DNA of 64,000 nucleotides from Desulfobacteraceae bacterium UBA2245 (GCA_002347265.1 DDYB01000020.1:38345-102344), one strand, 5' to 3'. Counted from the stretch's first letter, positions 43,808 to 53,252 are shown. Notes: generated by a model not told the origin, from the letters alone. Numbers and translations: made by a program.

Positions 43808-44585
43808 GACTATAGACTCGCTGCCGTCCATTCCCACTTCGCTGAAACAGATTATGAACCTGATCGGAAGCTCCCGGGTAACCCTGGAAGAAATCGCCAA
43901 TCTGATATCCCAGGACCTCGCATTGACCAGCCGTGTTCTCAAGGTTGTCAATTCAGCCATCTACGGGGTTCCCGAACGCATATCCTCGATCAGTTACGCG
44001 ATCATGATGCTGGGAATGGATACGGTCAGGGGGTTGGTGATCGGGGCCGCAGCCTTTGAACTCATGCAGAAGGTTATGGCGGGGTTGTGGCGCCACTCGA
44101 TCGCATGCGCGACGGTGGCGCGGATCATCGCTGCTAGAAAGGATCTCAGGAATGTCGAAGAAGTGGCCATTGCCGCCCTGCTTCACGATGTCGGAAAGGT
44201 TTGTTTCGGATTGAAGTATCCTCTCGAACTCAAACTGGCCATGGACCAGGCTCAGGATGACGAGATTACATTGCTTGAGGCGGAAAAGGGGTATTTTGCC
44301 GAAGATCATGCCGCTGCCGGCAGGTGGCTGACCGAGAAGTGGCGGTTTAACCGGAAAATGGTGGAAATTATCGCATGCCACCATGTGCCGCGCCTTTCGT
44401 GTACGGCAAGACTGGAGACTTCAATTGTTCATTTTGCCGACATCCTCGTGCGGGCAAGGGGAATCGGATTTGCCGGAGACAAAATGATGCCGGTATTGGA
44501 CGACAAGGCCTTTGATATGCTCAGACTTTCCAAACACGACATCCGGAGGATTCTTGAAGAACTCGAGGAAAGCCTCGATGAGTGA
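43767..44585 (+). CDS. HDOD-domain signalling protein
   Basis: 272 residues from the ATG at 43767, with GAGAG upstream and the start inside the end of the partner gene. The HDOD fold is seen in SLPSIPTSLKQIMNLIGSSR, ANLISQDLALTSRVLKVVNS and IMMLGMDTVRGLVIG. An HD-like AALLHDVGKVCFGLKYP is present, so metal binding is possible, although most HDOD proteins lack catalysis. Such proteins act in regulation of motility, type IV pili, c-di-GMP responses and cell cycle. No sensor domain is present. Confidence 0.85.
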   Translation: MNPMDPAILRSSVETIDSLPSIPTSLKQIMNLIGSSRVTLEEIANLISQDLALTSRVLKVVNSAIYGVPERISSISYAIMMLGMDTVRGLVIGAAAFELMQKVMAGLWRHSIACATVARIIAARKDLRNVEEVAIAALLHDVGKVCFGLKYPLELKLAMDQAQDDEITLLEAEKGYFAEDHAAAGRWLTEKWRFNRKMVEIIACHHVPRLSCTARLETSIVHFADILVRARGIGFAGDKMMPVLDDKAFDMLRLSKHDIRRILEELEESLDE

Positions 44586-44632
44586 TCCGCGGCATGCGAT
44601 GCTGCGCTCCTTGATTCTGTTCCTGCGTAAAA

Positions 44633-45979
44633 TCAGTTCAGAACCGAGCGAACCACTTCGGCAATCCGGTTGCAGCCGGTTTCGGCCAGCTCCGCGCTTT
44701 GCGCTTCGACCATGACCCGGCAGAGATTTTCCGTTCCCGAATATCGCACCAGTACGCGACCGTTTTCCCCCAGCCCGGTTTCAATCTCCCGAATGACGGC
44801 CGCAATCCGGGGCTCTGAAAAAATCTCGGGTTTTCGGCTGACCGGAACATTGACCAGTTTCTGCGGATAGACATCCATCAGCCGGGAAAGCGCTGAGAGG
44901 GGCCTGCCTGACCTGAGCATCGCGGCAATCAGCTGCATGCCGGCCAGAATGCCGTCGCCGGTGCTGTGATGGTCCAGAAAGATGATGTGCCCGGATTCCT
45001 CTCCGCCGATAACTGCCCCCAGTCTTTGCATGTCTTCCACCACATGCCTGTCTCCAACCTCGGAGGCATGATGCCGCAATCCGTGTTTTCTGCAGGCGAG
45101 CCTCAGGCCCAGGTTGCTCATCACGGTGGTGACCAGACAGTCTTTTTGAAGTTTTCCCAGGTTTTTGAGCATGATGGCGCAGATCAGCAGGATCTGGTCG
45201 CCGCTGAGCCGCTTTCCGGTTTCATCCACCGCGATCAGGCGGTCCGCGTCGCCGTCAAAAGCAAGCCCCAGATCAGCCCCGCATTTTACGGTGAGTTTCT
45301 GAAGACCCGCTGTATGCTGGGAACCGCATTGATCGTTGATGTTGAATCCGTCGGGCTGGTTGTGAATCACCTCCACTTGAGCGCCGAACCTCGTGAACGC
45401 TTCGGGCGCCAGAAGGCTGGCCGCTCCGTTCGAGGTGTCCATGGCGATTTTCATTCCCCGCATGGAGAGATTGTCAGGCCATACGGTGCTCAAAAAATCC
45501 AGGTATTCCTGGCCGGCGCTTTCCAGCGGATATATGCGTCCGATTTTTTCAGAGGGCGCCAGAAATTCGGAAAGATCCTGTTTTTGAACCAGCGCCTCGA
45601 TATCGGCTTCCTGGGCATCGGTCAACTTAAAGCCCTGACCGGAAAATATCTTGATGCCGTTATCCCAGTACGGGTTGTGAGAGGCCGAAACCACGATGCC
45701 GGCATCGGCGCCGGCGGCACGGGCAGCAAAGGCGATCGCCGGGGTGGGCAGCATGCCGGCCAGGAGCGCGTCCGCTCCCATCGAGGCGATTCCGGCGGCA
45801 AGCGCGCTTTCCAGCATATCCGAGGAAAGCCTCGAATCCTTGCCGATCAGAATGCGGCCTCGCCCTGGCTGAAAAAACAGACGGGCGACGGCTCGGCCCA
45901 CGGTCATTGCCGTATCCGCGTCCATGGGAAACCGGTTGGCCTTTCCCCGGATTCCGTCGGTACCGAAAAGTTTAGTCAT
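44633..45979 (-). CDS. glmM: Phosphoglucosamine mutase
   Basis: 448 residues. The phosphoserine loop is VVSASHNPYWDNGIKIFSGQ, the metal loop LAFDGDADRLIAVDETG, the sugar loop GGEESGHIIFLDHHSTGDGI, and the phosphate-binding loop VRYSGTENLCRVMVEA. It converts glucosamine 6-phosphate to glucosamine 1-phosphate. The N-terminus (FGTDGIRGKANRFPMD) is standard. It overlaps the upstream beta-helix gene by 8 nt, so the two are coupled. Confidence 0.97.
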   Translation of the reverse strand: MTKLFGTDGIRGKANRFPMDADTAMTVGRAVARLFFQPGRGRILIGKDSRLSSDMLESALAAGIASMGADALLAGMLPTPAIAFAARAAGADAGIVVSASHNPYWDNGIKIFSGQGFKLTDAQEADIEALVQKQDLSEFLAPSEKIGRIYPLESAGQEYLDFLSTVWPDNLSMRGMKIAMDTSNGAASLLAPEAFTRFGAQVEVIHNQPDGFNINDQCGSQHTAGLQKLTVKCGADLGLAFDGDADRLIAVDETGKRLSGDQILLICAIMLKNLGKLQKDCLVTTVMSNLGLRLACRKHGLRHHASEVGDRHVVEDMQRLGAVIGGEESGHIIFLDHHSTGDGILAGMQLIAAMLRSGRPLSALSRLMDVYPQKLVNVPVSRKPEIFSEPRIAAVIREIETGLGENGRVLVRYSGTENLCRVMVEAQSAELAETGCNRIAEVVRSVLN

Positions 45980-47243
45980 CAGCGGGCTCCGTCATGGTTT
46001 TCCAATTTTGAAAAAGGTTCAGTTCCGGCAGGGCGGCGGACGCCGTCCGGCAGTAATTCCAAACCACTGTGTCCAGCCAGCGGGTTCCGTGAAAGATTGC
46101 ATCGGAAGAAAGCTCCTGAATGGAGCGGATATAATTGGTATCTTCATTTTGAAGGCGATCTTCCATGGCATTCATGAATGATTTCCGATCGCTTTCTCCG
46201 ACAGCGGGGTCTGCCGGCGCCTCCATGGCCTGGCTCAGCGCCTGAATATTTTCACAGAACCGGATTCGGGCGTCGGTCCCTGACAGGGAGATTTTTGAAG
46301 CTATTTTTGAAATGTTATGCGCCATGGCCCGAAGGCGTTTGATGCGCTCGGCTCCGGCCGCCTTCAGGACGCTCAGAGCGCCCTGAAGAATCTCATCTCC
46401 GAATTCACAGGATTTGAAAAACGGCTGCCGGACATATTGATACCATTGCTCCAGAGCCTGCAGGTTGGCGACGTAATAAATGTTGTTTTCAAGAATCCGC
46501 AAAATTCCGGCGTAACGTCCGGGCTTATGATCCAGAACGAGATTTTTCAATGATTTTCCGGAAATCAGCTTGTTGGATTCGGGAATGTCGTTTCGAAGAA
46601 TGGTTCCGGCCGCCGTCACATTGCCGAAGCCGATCCGCACTGGTCCAACCAATCCACCCTGGCCTCCAAGGAAGATCGGCGGCTGGTTGAGCATGACCCC
46701 TCGGGGTACATCTCCGATCAGGCTGGCAGTCGTCTTGTCGCCTTCGGGCGTAAAGTTGAAATGAATAAAGGAGCTGCCGACCTCGCTGTGGTTTCCGGGA
46801 CCCGTGCCTCCGGTCATCATGCAGTCGCAGAAATTGATCAGACTGCCCAGGGTGACGAAGGGAAACAGAATGGTTTGCTTCAGGCCTGCGCAGTGAGATG
46901 CGCTGGCGTATTCTTCAATCAGGCAGCCTTCTCTGACGTGAGCGCCCATTGCCAGGGAGGCGCCCTGCAGAAAAACCGACCGCCGGAAATATCCGCTTTT
47001 AAGCGCGACACCCGAGCCGATCCGGCAGTTGTCAACCGTTGCGACGCCTTCCTCGCCCAGCTGGACATGGGCGGATATGATGGTATCCTGACCGTAGATC
47101 CGGCATCCGGGATAAATCGTTACATTGTTTCCGGAAATGCGATCGATGCTCACTTCCGGCCCGATGTCGATGGAAAAAGGATTGAGAATCCGGACTCCTT
47201 TTTTTGTCAGCTGATTGATTTTATCCTGGCAGGCAAGTTCCAC
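45972..47243 (-). CDS. Left-handed beta-helix protein, GlmU C-terminal-like, with helical C-terminal extension
   Basis: 423 residues from a GTG with AAGGAG upstream. Residues about 20-235 are hexapeptide repeats of a left-handed beta-helix. A stretch around residues 148-185 (GTGPGNHSEVGSSFIHFNFT, later IGDVPRGVMLNQPPIFLGGQ) lines up with the GlmU acetyltransferase active-site region, with a His at the place of the GlmU catalytic His. The nucleotidyltransferase domain of GlmU is absent. The last 180 residues are mostly helical and unknown to me. Coupled to glmM, it is likely to acetylate glucosamine 1-phosphate or a similar sugar phosphate; this is inference. Confidence 0.75.
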   Translation of the reverse strand: MELACQDKINQLTKKGVRILNPFSIDIGPEVSIDRISGNNVTIYPGCRIYGQDTIISAHVQLGEEGVATVDNCRIGSGVALKSGYFRRSVFLQGASLAMGAHVREGCLIEEYASASHCAGLKQTILFPFVTLGSLINFCDCMMTGGTGPGNHSEVGSSFIHFNFTPEGDKTTASLIGDVPRGVMLNQPPIFLGGQGGLVGPVRIGFGNVTAAGTILRNDIPESNKLISGKSLKNLVLDHKPGRYAGILRILENNIYYVANLQALEQWYQYVRQPFFKSCEFGDEILQGALSVLKAAGAERIKRLRAMAHNISKIASKISLSGTDARIRFCENIQALSQAMEAPADPAVGESDRKSFMNAMEDRLQNEDTNYIRSIQELSSDAIFHGTRWLDTVVWNYCRTASAALPELNLFQNWKTMTEPADD

Positions 47244-47617
47244 GTTCGGCTCCTTGAATATATACCTTAAGAAGCACTATATTCACTGAATTTTTGCGGA
47301 TTTGTCAATGCCGGAATTCAGAACGGGCCGTTCTGATGAAAAAACCGTCAAACTGGATTTTGTATGATCTTTGTGATAAAGGTGGCAACGTAAAATGTTC
47401 GATTTTTGCGTTGCACGGCATCCCTGCATTAGGAACTGGATTTGCGAAGCGGCCAAGGCGAAGGGATATGAGTGAAACGCCATTTTGCCGATATCGGAAA
47501 AATGAATTTCAGGAAGAATTTCCCGATGGATCGCCCGATCGCATGTGCGCTGTTCAGAAAAAAGGTCAGCAACTGCCGGGGCGCGGCATCGGCGCCGAAT
47601 AAAAGGACTTCATTCAA
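47244..47617. other. Divergent spacer between the GlmU-C-like and GlmS-like genes
   Basis: 374 bp. It must contain both promoters, but no pair of boxes is convincing. A short plus-strand open frame (47294-47602) has no ribosome-binding site or protein character. I see no fold resembling a glmS ribozyme, nor any other riboswitch motif. Confidence 0.5.
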
Positions 47618-50600
47618 ATGATTAAACTGTTTTTGTCGATTCAAGCGTCGACGGTTTATTTTTTTTCCCGCATGGTTCGATTGATTTTTAAAATCTCAGG
47701 CATGAGGTTTTATTTCGGAAAATGCCCGCAGGGCCTCGCCGGTCCTTGCATTGTATTTTTCCCGGTTTATCAAAATCGGCTGTTTTGCGGCCTTTCGGGA
47801 ATCGTGGCTTTTAAGGCCTCCCGAAAGCCTCCGGTCCGGGCTGATTTTGAGCGGTTGAAGCAAATGCTCGGGGATCTGGAGCAAAAAGGATTGCAAACCT
47901 GTCTGACTTCCGGTCTGGACATCGCCTCGGAGTATCTGAGCGGTGGTTGTGTAAAGGATTTTTTCCGTACGACCGCGAGATTCAAATGCCGTGAGGCGTT
48001 TTACGAGATTTTCACCGACAGCCGCCTGATGGCTGAACTTAAGCAGATTCATGATCGGCTGAACGAAATCCTTGCGCATGAAACCCGAAGTTTTTCCGAG
48101 CATATGGGCCGCCTGGAGTCTTCGGCGGTGAATGTAATTTCCAAAAGAATCGACACACTGAAGGACATTTCGTGGCAGATGGCATCGGAAATTGAAGCCA
48201 ATATCGAGAAGGTCAGACTGCTGATGGCCGATTATCCCGGAACCCTTTCTTCGAATTCGGTTGGCCTGTTTAAAAACATCAACGCCGTATTGAACAGCAT
48301 TGACAGGCTGGAAGTGCGGGGAAGGGATTCGGCGGGGATCTCCCTGATGTTTGTCCTGGATAAGGTGCAGTATGAAAGCTTTGAGGCCGTGCTGCGGCAA
48401 GGGCGTCTGATTGATGAGTTCAAGGCGCGGCTGGAGTGGAAGGTGTTGGGGAATCGGTGCATCAACGTTCATGAACACGGGACGGAAAACCGGTCCGGTT
48501 CGATGGTCGGATTGAGCCTGACGTATAAGATCGCCGCCGAAATCGGCAGCCTGGGCGATAATGTCCGGTTTTTGAGAAAGCAGATTTCCGAAGATGTCAT
48601 TCTCAAGCATCTTTCACAAATCGCCTGGCGGCATTACACCCTATCTTCCCACACCCGCTGGGCCTCCGTGGGGGTGATCGCAGAGGCCAACTGCCATCCC
48701 CTGGACAGCAGGGTTGCAGGCCGTGGAGCGGAAGGCATCATCCATGTCTGCCTGAACGGGGATATCGACAACTATCTGGAACTCAAGGCCGAGCATGAAC
48801 GCGAGGGGAATCGGATAGCGCAGGAGATTACCACGGACACCAAGATTATTCCGCTTCAGATCGAGGCCTATCTTCGCAAAGGATATGATATCGTCGAATC
48901 TTTCCGCATGGCTGTTAATGATTTTAAAGGTTCTCACGCGATTTCCATGCACACGGACCTTGCGCCCGGAAAGTTTTTCCTGGCGCAGAAGGGAAGCGGT
49001 CAGGCGGTATTTATCGGGATTGCCGAAGAACACTATATGCCGACTTCCGAGGTTTACGGGTTTGTGGAGGAAACGTCCAGCTATATCAAAATGAACGGTG
49101 AAACCGCCGTGAACGAAAAAACCGGAGAAGCCGGCGGGCAGATCGTCATTCTCAATCAGCAGTCTGCCGGGGGACTCAGCGGGATTGAAGCCATGCATTA
49201 TGACGGAACTCCCATCTCACTTGCTCCGGAAGACATTCAGCAAACCCGTATCACATCCAGGGACATCGACCGCCAGGGACATCCCCATTACTTTTTCAAA
49301 GAAATCATGGAATCGCCGGCATCGGTTGAAAAGACGATTCAAAACCGGTGGAAGCATATTCCCGGTTCCGAAACATCCTGTGCCGTCTTTCTCGATGAAG
49401 CCGAGTTTCCCGCAGCGCTTCGGCAGGCGTTTGCCGGGAACCGGATTCGAAGGATTTTTTTTGTCGGACAGGGAACCGCCGGCGTCGCCGCCCAGGTTTG
49501 CGCCGATATTCTGCATTATTATTTAAATGATCCCGAACTTCCGGTCTGCGCGCTCAAATCCTCCGAACTCAGCGGATTCAGGCTGATTGACGGCAACAAC
49601 GGCAGGGCGATGTCCGACACGCTGGTGGTGGCCATCACGCAGTCCGGAACCACGACGGACACCAACCGGGCTGTGGATATGGTCCGCGCCCGCGGCGCCT
49701 ATACTCTTGCCATCGTCAACCGGCGGGATTCGGACGTGACTTTTAAGGTCAACGGCGTTGTATACACCAGCAGCGGCCGGGACATCGAGATGTCCGTGGC
49801 TTCCACCAAGGCTTTTTATTCCCAGATCGTGGCTGGCGCCATGGTCGCTCTTTTTATCGCGCAACTGAAAGGCGCCCGTGATGCCCGGTTTGTCACCGGG
49901 GCCGTCCGGGAGCTTCGGGAACTTCCCGGTCATATGCGCACCATCCTTTCCGGGCATGAAAAGATCGCTGCTTCGGCAAAACGCCTTGCCGTCACGAAAA
50001 CCTACTGGGCTACTGTCGGAAGCGGTCCCAACAAGGCTTCGGCGGATGAGATCCGAATCAAGCTCAGCGAGCTTTGCTACAAGACCATTTCATCGGATTT
50101 CATCGAGGATAAGAAACATATCGATCTTTCCTCGGAACCGCTGATCATTGTTTGTGCGGCCGGCGTGCGCGAGGCCGTCATCGGGGACATTATCAAGGAT
50201 ACGGCAATTTTCCGCGCCCATAAAGCCACTCCCGTGGTGATTGCCGACGAGGGAGATCACCGGTTCGATCCGTATGCCGTCGACGTCTTTCACGTGCCCA
50301 GAGTCAGCGAGCAGCTCGCTCCGGTGGTCAATACTCTGGTCGGCCATATCTGGGGGTATTACGCGGCTCTGGCGATCAACGAGGGCTCCCGGTTCCTGTT
50401 TGCTTTCCGGCAGGATATCGAGAAAATCATAAGGGATTATTCAAGCCGGGGGCTGGATATTTTCGAGATTATTCTGGAGAAGAGATTCCGCGAGAAGATC
50501 GCCCGGTTTGACCATGAGTTCAGGCGGCGGAAGGCGGAAAAACGGTTTCCCACCGCCATCGGGTTCGAGAAGATGGTGGATCTGACCCTGCTTCTGAAAT

Positions 50601-51370
50601 ATCTGGCCGGCAAACTTCCGGTTTCTGAATTTGAAATGGACTTCGGCGCCAAGGGAAAGGCCCTGAACATTGTCAACACGCTGATGGAATGCATGGGGGA
50701 GTTCATTAACGCGATGGCCCGTCCGGTGGACGCCATCAAGCATCAGGCCAAAACCGTGACCGTGGGCACCAGCCGGATCAGCGAGAAGGTCGAGGGCATT
50801 CTATTTGACAAACTGGCCGAGTACAACCTGAGCGTTTCCCGGCTGACTCCCCGGAATATACTGGTCCTGAGAAACCTTCAGGAGATCGTCTCGAGGATCG
50901 AAGGCGAGATCTTATATCGCATCAGCGGGCTCAATCTTCTGGGAGAGCCGACAGAGGAGACCACCATTCAGGTCATCAAGAAGTCCGGTTTGCCGGCTTC
51001 GATCCCATCCCGCGTGGAAACCGACACCCGTCTGAAAGGCACCAAGCGTATCATCGTTCGTCAGGGAAATGTCTACATCGGAAGGGGCCTCAAGGATGAT
51101 CGAAAGATTATTGTGATCCCGCTGCTTTCGGAATTTCCCGCGCCGCCGGTGATCGACTGTCTGCTCCTGCTGAATTTCGATTTTAAGGAAAATGTTTCTC
51201 TGGATGCCAGAATCAAGGCCCTGGGCGGAAAATGCGAGCATATTAAAAATATTGTTCAGGAGAACAGCATCCAGTGGGATAAGGCGATGATCGATCGCGT
51301 GAAAATCGAGGATCTGTTCGGAATTTCAGCTGAAAAAATCGCCGAACAGATCATTGCTCAATTACGGTGA
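47618..51370 (+). CDS. Giant GlmS-like glutamine-fructose-6-phosphate aminotransferase with insertions
   Basis: 1250 residues, about twice the usual 610. The glutaminase (Ntn) part has Cys57 in CGLSGIVAFK, then about 175 inserted helical residues before RGRDSAGIS (234-242), HTRWASVG (345-352), LNGDIDNYLELK (379-390) and TDTK (406-409). The isomerase (SIS) part has HYFFKEIMESP (557-567), VGQGTAGV (616-623), TQSGTTTDTNRA (674-685) and VASTKAF (727-733). The catalytic tail AKTVTVG (1044-1050) matches the GlmS C-terminus (AKSVTVE) but comes after about 120 inserted residues and is followed by 200 more. AAAGGA precedes the ATG. It should make glucosamine 6-phosphate; exact substrate unproven. Confidence 0.85.
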   Translation: MIKLFLSIQASTVYFFSRMVRLIFKISGMRFYFGKCPQGLAGPCIVFFPVYQNRLFCGLSGIVAFKASRKPPVRADFERLKQMLGDLEQKGLQTCLTSGLDIASEYLSGGCVKDFFRTTARFKCREAFYEIFTDSRLMAELKQIHDRLNEILAHETRSFSEHMGRLESSAVNVISKRIDTLKDISWQMASEIEANIEKVRLLMADYPGTLSSNSVGLFKNINAVLNSIDRLEVRGRDSAGISLMFVLDKVQYESFEAVLRQGRLIDEFKARLEWKVLGNRCINVHEHGTENRSGSMVGLSLTYKIAAEIGSLGDNVRFLRKQISEDVILKHLSQIAWRHYTLSSHTRWASVGVIAEANCHPLDSRVAGRGAEGIIHVCLNGDIDNYLELKAEHEREGNRIAQEITTDTKIIPLQIEAYLRKGYDIVESFRMAVNDFKGSHAISMHTDLAPGKFFLAQKGSGQAVFIGIAEEHYMPTSEVYGFVEETSSYIKMNGETAVNEKTGEAGGQIVILNQQSAGGLSGIEAMHYDGTPISLAPEDIQQTRITSRDIDRQGHPHYFFKEIMESPASVEKTIQNRWKHIPGSETSCAVFLDEAEFPAALRQAFAGNRIRRIFFVGQGTAGVAAQVCADILHYYLNDPELPVCALKSSELSGFRLIDGNNGRAMSDTLVVAITQSGTTTDTNRAVDMVRARGAYTLAIVNRRDSDVTFKVNGVVYTSSGRDIEMSVASTKAFYSQIVAGAMVALFIAQLKGARDARFVTGAVRELRELPGHMRTILSGHEKIAASAKRLAVTKTYWATVGSGPNKASADEIRIKLSELCYKTISSDFIEDKKHIDLSSEPLIIVCAAGVREAVIGDIIKDTAIFRAHKATPVVIADEGDHRFDPYAVDVFHVPRVSEQLAPVVNTLVGHIWGYYAALAINEGSRFLFAFRQDIEKIIRDYSSRGLDIFEIILEKRFREKIARFDHEFRRRKAEKRFPTAIGFEKMVDLTLLLKYLAGKLPVSEFEMDFGAKGKALNIVNTLMECMGEFINAMARPVDAIKHQAKTVTVGTSRISEKVEGILFDKLAEYNLSVSRLTPRNILVLRNLQEIVSRIEGEILYRISGLNLLGEPTEETTIQVIKKSGLPASIPSRVETDTRLKGTKRIIVRQGNVYIGRGLKDDRKIIVIPLLSEFPAPPVIDCLLLLNFDFKENVSLDARIKALGGKCEHIKNIVQENSIQWDKAMIDRVKIEDLFGISAEKIAEQIIAQLR

Positions 51371-51432
51371 GGCCGATGGCAGGCATGGGAAAGGGCGTTT
51401 CGGCGGGTGTGTTGCGGGCCGTTCCCCTCTAA

Positions 51433-51575
51433 CAGGCTGTTGAAAAACTGCGTCCGAGGCCGCCATTCAGCGTTGCGCGGCTCTCGCCAATGCTCACATA
51501 TGCTTGAATATGCTGCGCTTGTCGCATCGCCGCGCGCCTTGCCTGACGGCCTGATTCTTGTTTTTCAACACCCTG
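51433..51575. repeat. Miniature inverted-repeat element (MITE-like), complete copy
   Basis: 143 bp with 16-bp terminal inverted repeats: CAGGCTGTTGAAAAAC (51433-51448) and GTTTTTCAACACCCTG (51560-51575), differing at one position. Both ends are flanked by CTAA (51429-51432 and 51576-51579), a likely 4-bp target duplication. A second inner pair, GCGCGGC/GCCGCGC, makes the whole element an imperfect hairpin. No ORF or transposase. It lies between the convergent ends of the GlmS-like gene and pyrG. Its first 84 bp recur at 63917-64000. Confidence 0.85.
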
Positions 51576-51593
51576 CTAATATAGATGAAGACC

Positions 51594-53252
51594 TCAGGTT
51601 GAAGCCTTTCCCCGCAGATCCGCATAGCTGATGGCGGCCTTGACGAAATCCCTGAACAAGGGATGCGGCTCCATGGGGCGGGATTTGAATTCCGGATGAA
51701 ACTGACATCCCAGGAACCAGGGATGATCTTTGAGCTCGATGATTTCCACGAGTTCTTCATTCGGAGACCGTCCGCTGATGATTATTCCGCCGGCTTCGAG
51801 CTGCTGCTGGTAGGCAAGGTTAAACTCATAGCGGTGCCGGTGGCGCTCGGAGATCTGATCTTTCCGATAAGCCTTGTGTGCATGGGTTTCGGGTTGCAGG
51901 TTGCAGGGATAGGCCCCCAGCCGCATGGTTCCGCCCTTTTCCGAATGAATGTCCCGTTTTTGAATGGTGGCGGTCTGATCGTCAAACCACTGTTCCATCA
52001 GATAAATCACCGGGTAGGGCGTAGCCGGGTCAAATTCAGTGCTGTTGGCATTTTTCATATTGGCTACGTTCCTGGCCAGTTCGATGACGGCGATCTGCAT
52101 TCCCAGGCAGATGCCGAAAAAGGGAATCCGGTTTTCCCTTGCATGCCGGGCCGCACAGATTTTGCCCTCTATTCCGCGGCTGCCGAAACCCCCGGGCACC
52201 AGAATGCCATCGGCTTCGGACAGAAGGGATGCACAGTTGTCCGAATCAATTTTTTCTGAATCGACAAACAAGAGGCTCACCCGGCTGTTGTTTGGAACGC
52301 CGGCGTGATGCAGCGCCTCATTGAGGCTTTTGTAAGATTCCGTCAGGTTGACGTATTTTCCGACAATGGCGATTTTGACCGTTCGGGTCAATGCCTTGAA
52401 CTTTGTTACGAATTCTTCCCAGGCGTCCAGCCGTGGCGCCGCGGTCCAGATGTTGAGCATTTCAACGATTTTCTGATCCAGACCTTCATTGTGAAATCCA
52501 AGAGGCACCTCATAGATGCAGTCCACATCCTTGGCCGTAATGACGGCATCCACGCTGACATTGCAGAACAGAGCGATCTTGGCCTTGATTTCCTTGCTCA
52601 GAAGCCTGTCGGTGCGGCAGAGCAGAATGTCCGGCTGAATGCCGATGCTTCGAAGCTCCTTGACGCTGTGCTGAGTGGGTTTGGTCTTCACTTCGCCGGC
52701 CGTGCGGATATAGGGAACCAGGGTCAGGTGAATGTACAGAACGTTTTCATGCCCGATATCGGCTCTGAACTGACGGATGGCCTCGAGGAACGGCTGGCTT
52801 TCAATGTCGCCGACCGTGCCTCCGATTTCCACAATCACGATATCCACGCCATCCGCAGCCAGCTGAATGCACCGTTTGATTTCGTCGGTGATATGCGGGA
52901 TCACCTGGACCGTTCCGCCCAGATAATCGCCCCGCCGTTCTTTCATGATGACGGAATGATATATCTTCCCTGAGGTGAAATTGTTGTTTCTTCCGGTTCT
53001 GGCATGGGTGAACCGCTCATAGTGACCCAGGTCCAGATCGGTCTCCGAGCCGTCGTCGGTGACAAACACCTCGCCGTGCTGAAAAGGATTCATCGTGCCC
53101 GGATCGACATTGATGTAAGGATCGAGCTTCTGCAGCGTCACCCGAAGGCCGCGGCTTTCCAGCAGCGCTCCGATGGATGCGGCGGCAAGACCTTTTCCGA
53201 GAGAGGAAAGTACGCCGCCGGTAACAAAAATATACTTTGGATTTTGCGCCAT
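51594..53252 (-). CDS. pyrG: CTP synthase
   Basis: 552 residues from the ATG at 53250-53252 with AAAGGAAG upstream; the frame runs open to 53327 without similarity. The amidoligase domain starts KYIFVTGGVLSSLGKGLAAA and includes LDPYINVDPGTMNPFQHGEV and EIGGTVGDIESQPFLEAIRQ. The glutaminase domain has the nucleophile in FFGICLGMQIAVIELARNV and the His/Glu pair in QFHPEFKSRP. It makes CTP from UTP, ATP and glutamine. It follows eno on the minus strand after a 371-bp gap. Confidence 0.98.
   Translation of the reverse strand: MAQNPKYIFVTGGVLSSLGKGLAAASIGALLESRGLRVTLQKLDPYINVDPGTMNPFQHGEVFVTDDGSETDLDLGHYERFTHARTGRNNNFTSGKIYHSVIMKERRGDYLGGTVQVIPHITDEIKRCIQLAADGVDIVIVEIGGTVGDIESQPFLEAIRQFRADIGHENVLYIHLTLVPYIRTAGEVKTKPTQHSVKELRSIGIQPDILLCRTDRLLSKEIKAKIALFCNVSVDAVITAKDVDCIYEVPLGFHNEGLDQKIVEMLNIWTAAPRLDAWEEFVTKFKALTRTVKIAIVGKYVNLTESYKSLNEALHHAGVPNNSRVSLLFVDSEKIDSDNCASLLSEADGILVPGGFGSRGIEGKICAARHARENRIPFFGICLGMQIAVIELARNVANMKNANSTEFDPATPYPVIYLMEQWFDDQTATIQKRDIHSEKGGTMRLGAYPCNLQPETHAHKAYRKDQISERHRHRYEFNLAYQQQLEAGGIIISGRSPNEELVEIIELKDHPWFLGCQFHPEFKSRPMEPHPLFRDFVKAAISYADLRGKAST

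Noticed and set aside
44966..46177. 403-codon plus-strand ORF
   Set aside because: It is antisense to glmM and the start of the beta-helix gene, without ribosome-binding site or family pattern.
47244..47617. glmS ribozyme or riboswitch before the GlmS-like gene
   Set aside because: I could not find the conserved core of the glmS ribozyme, which is known mainly from Firmicutes.
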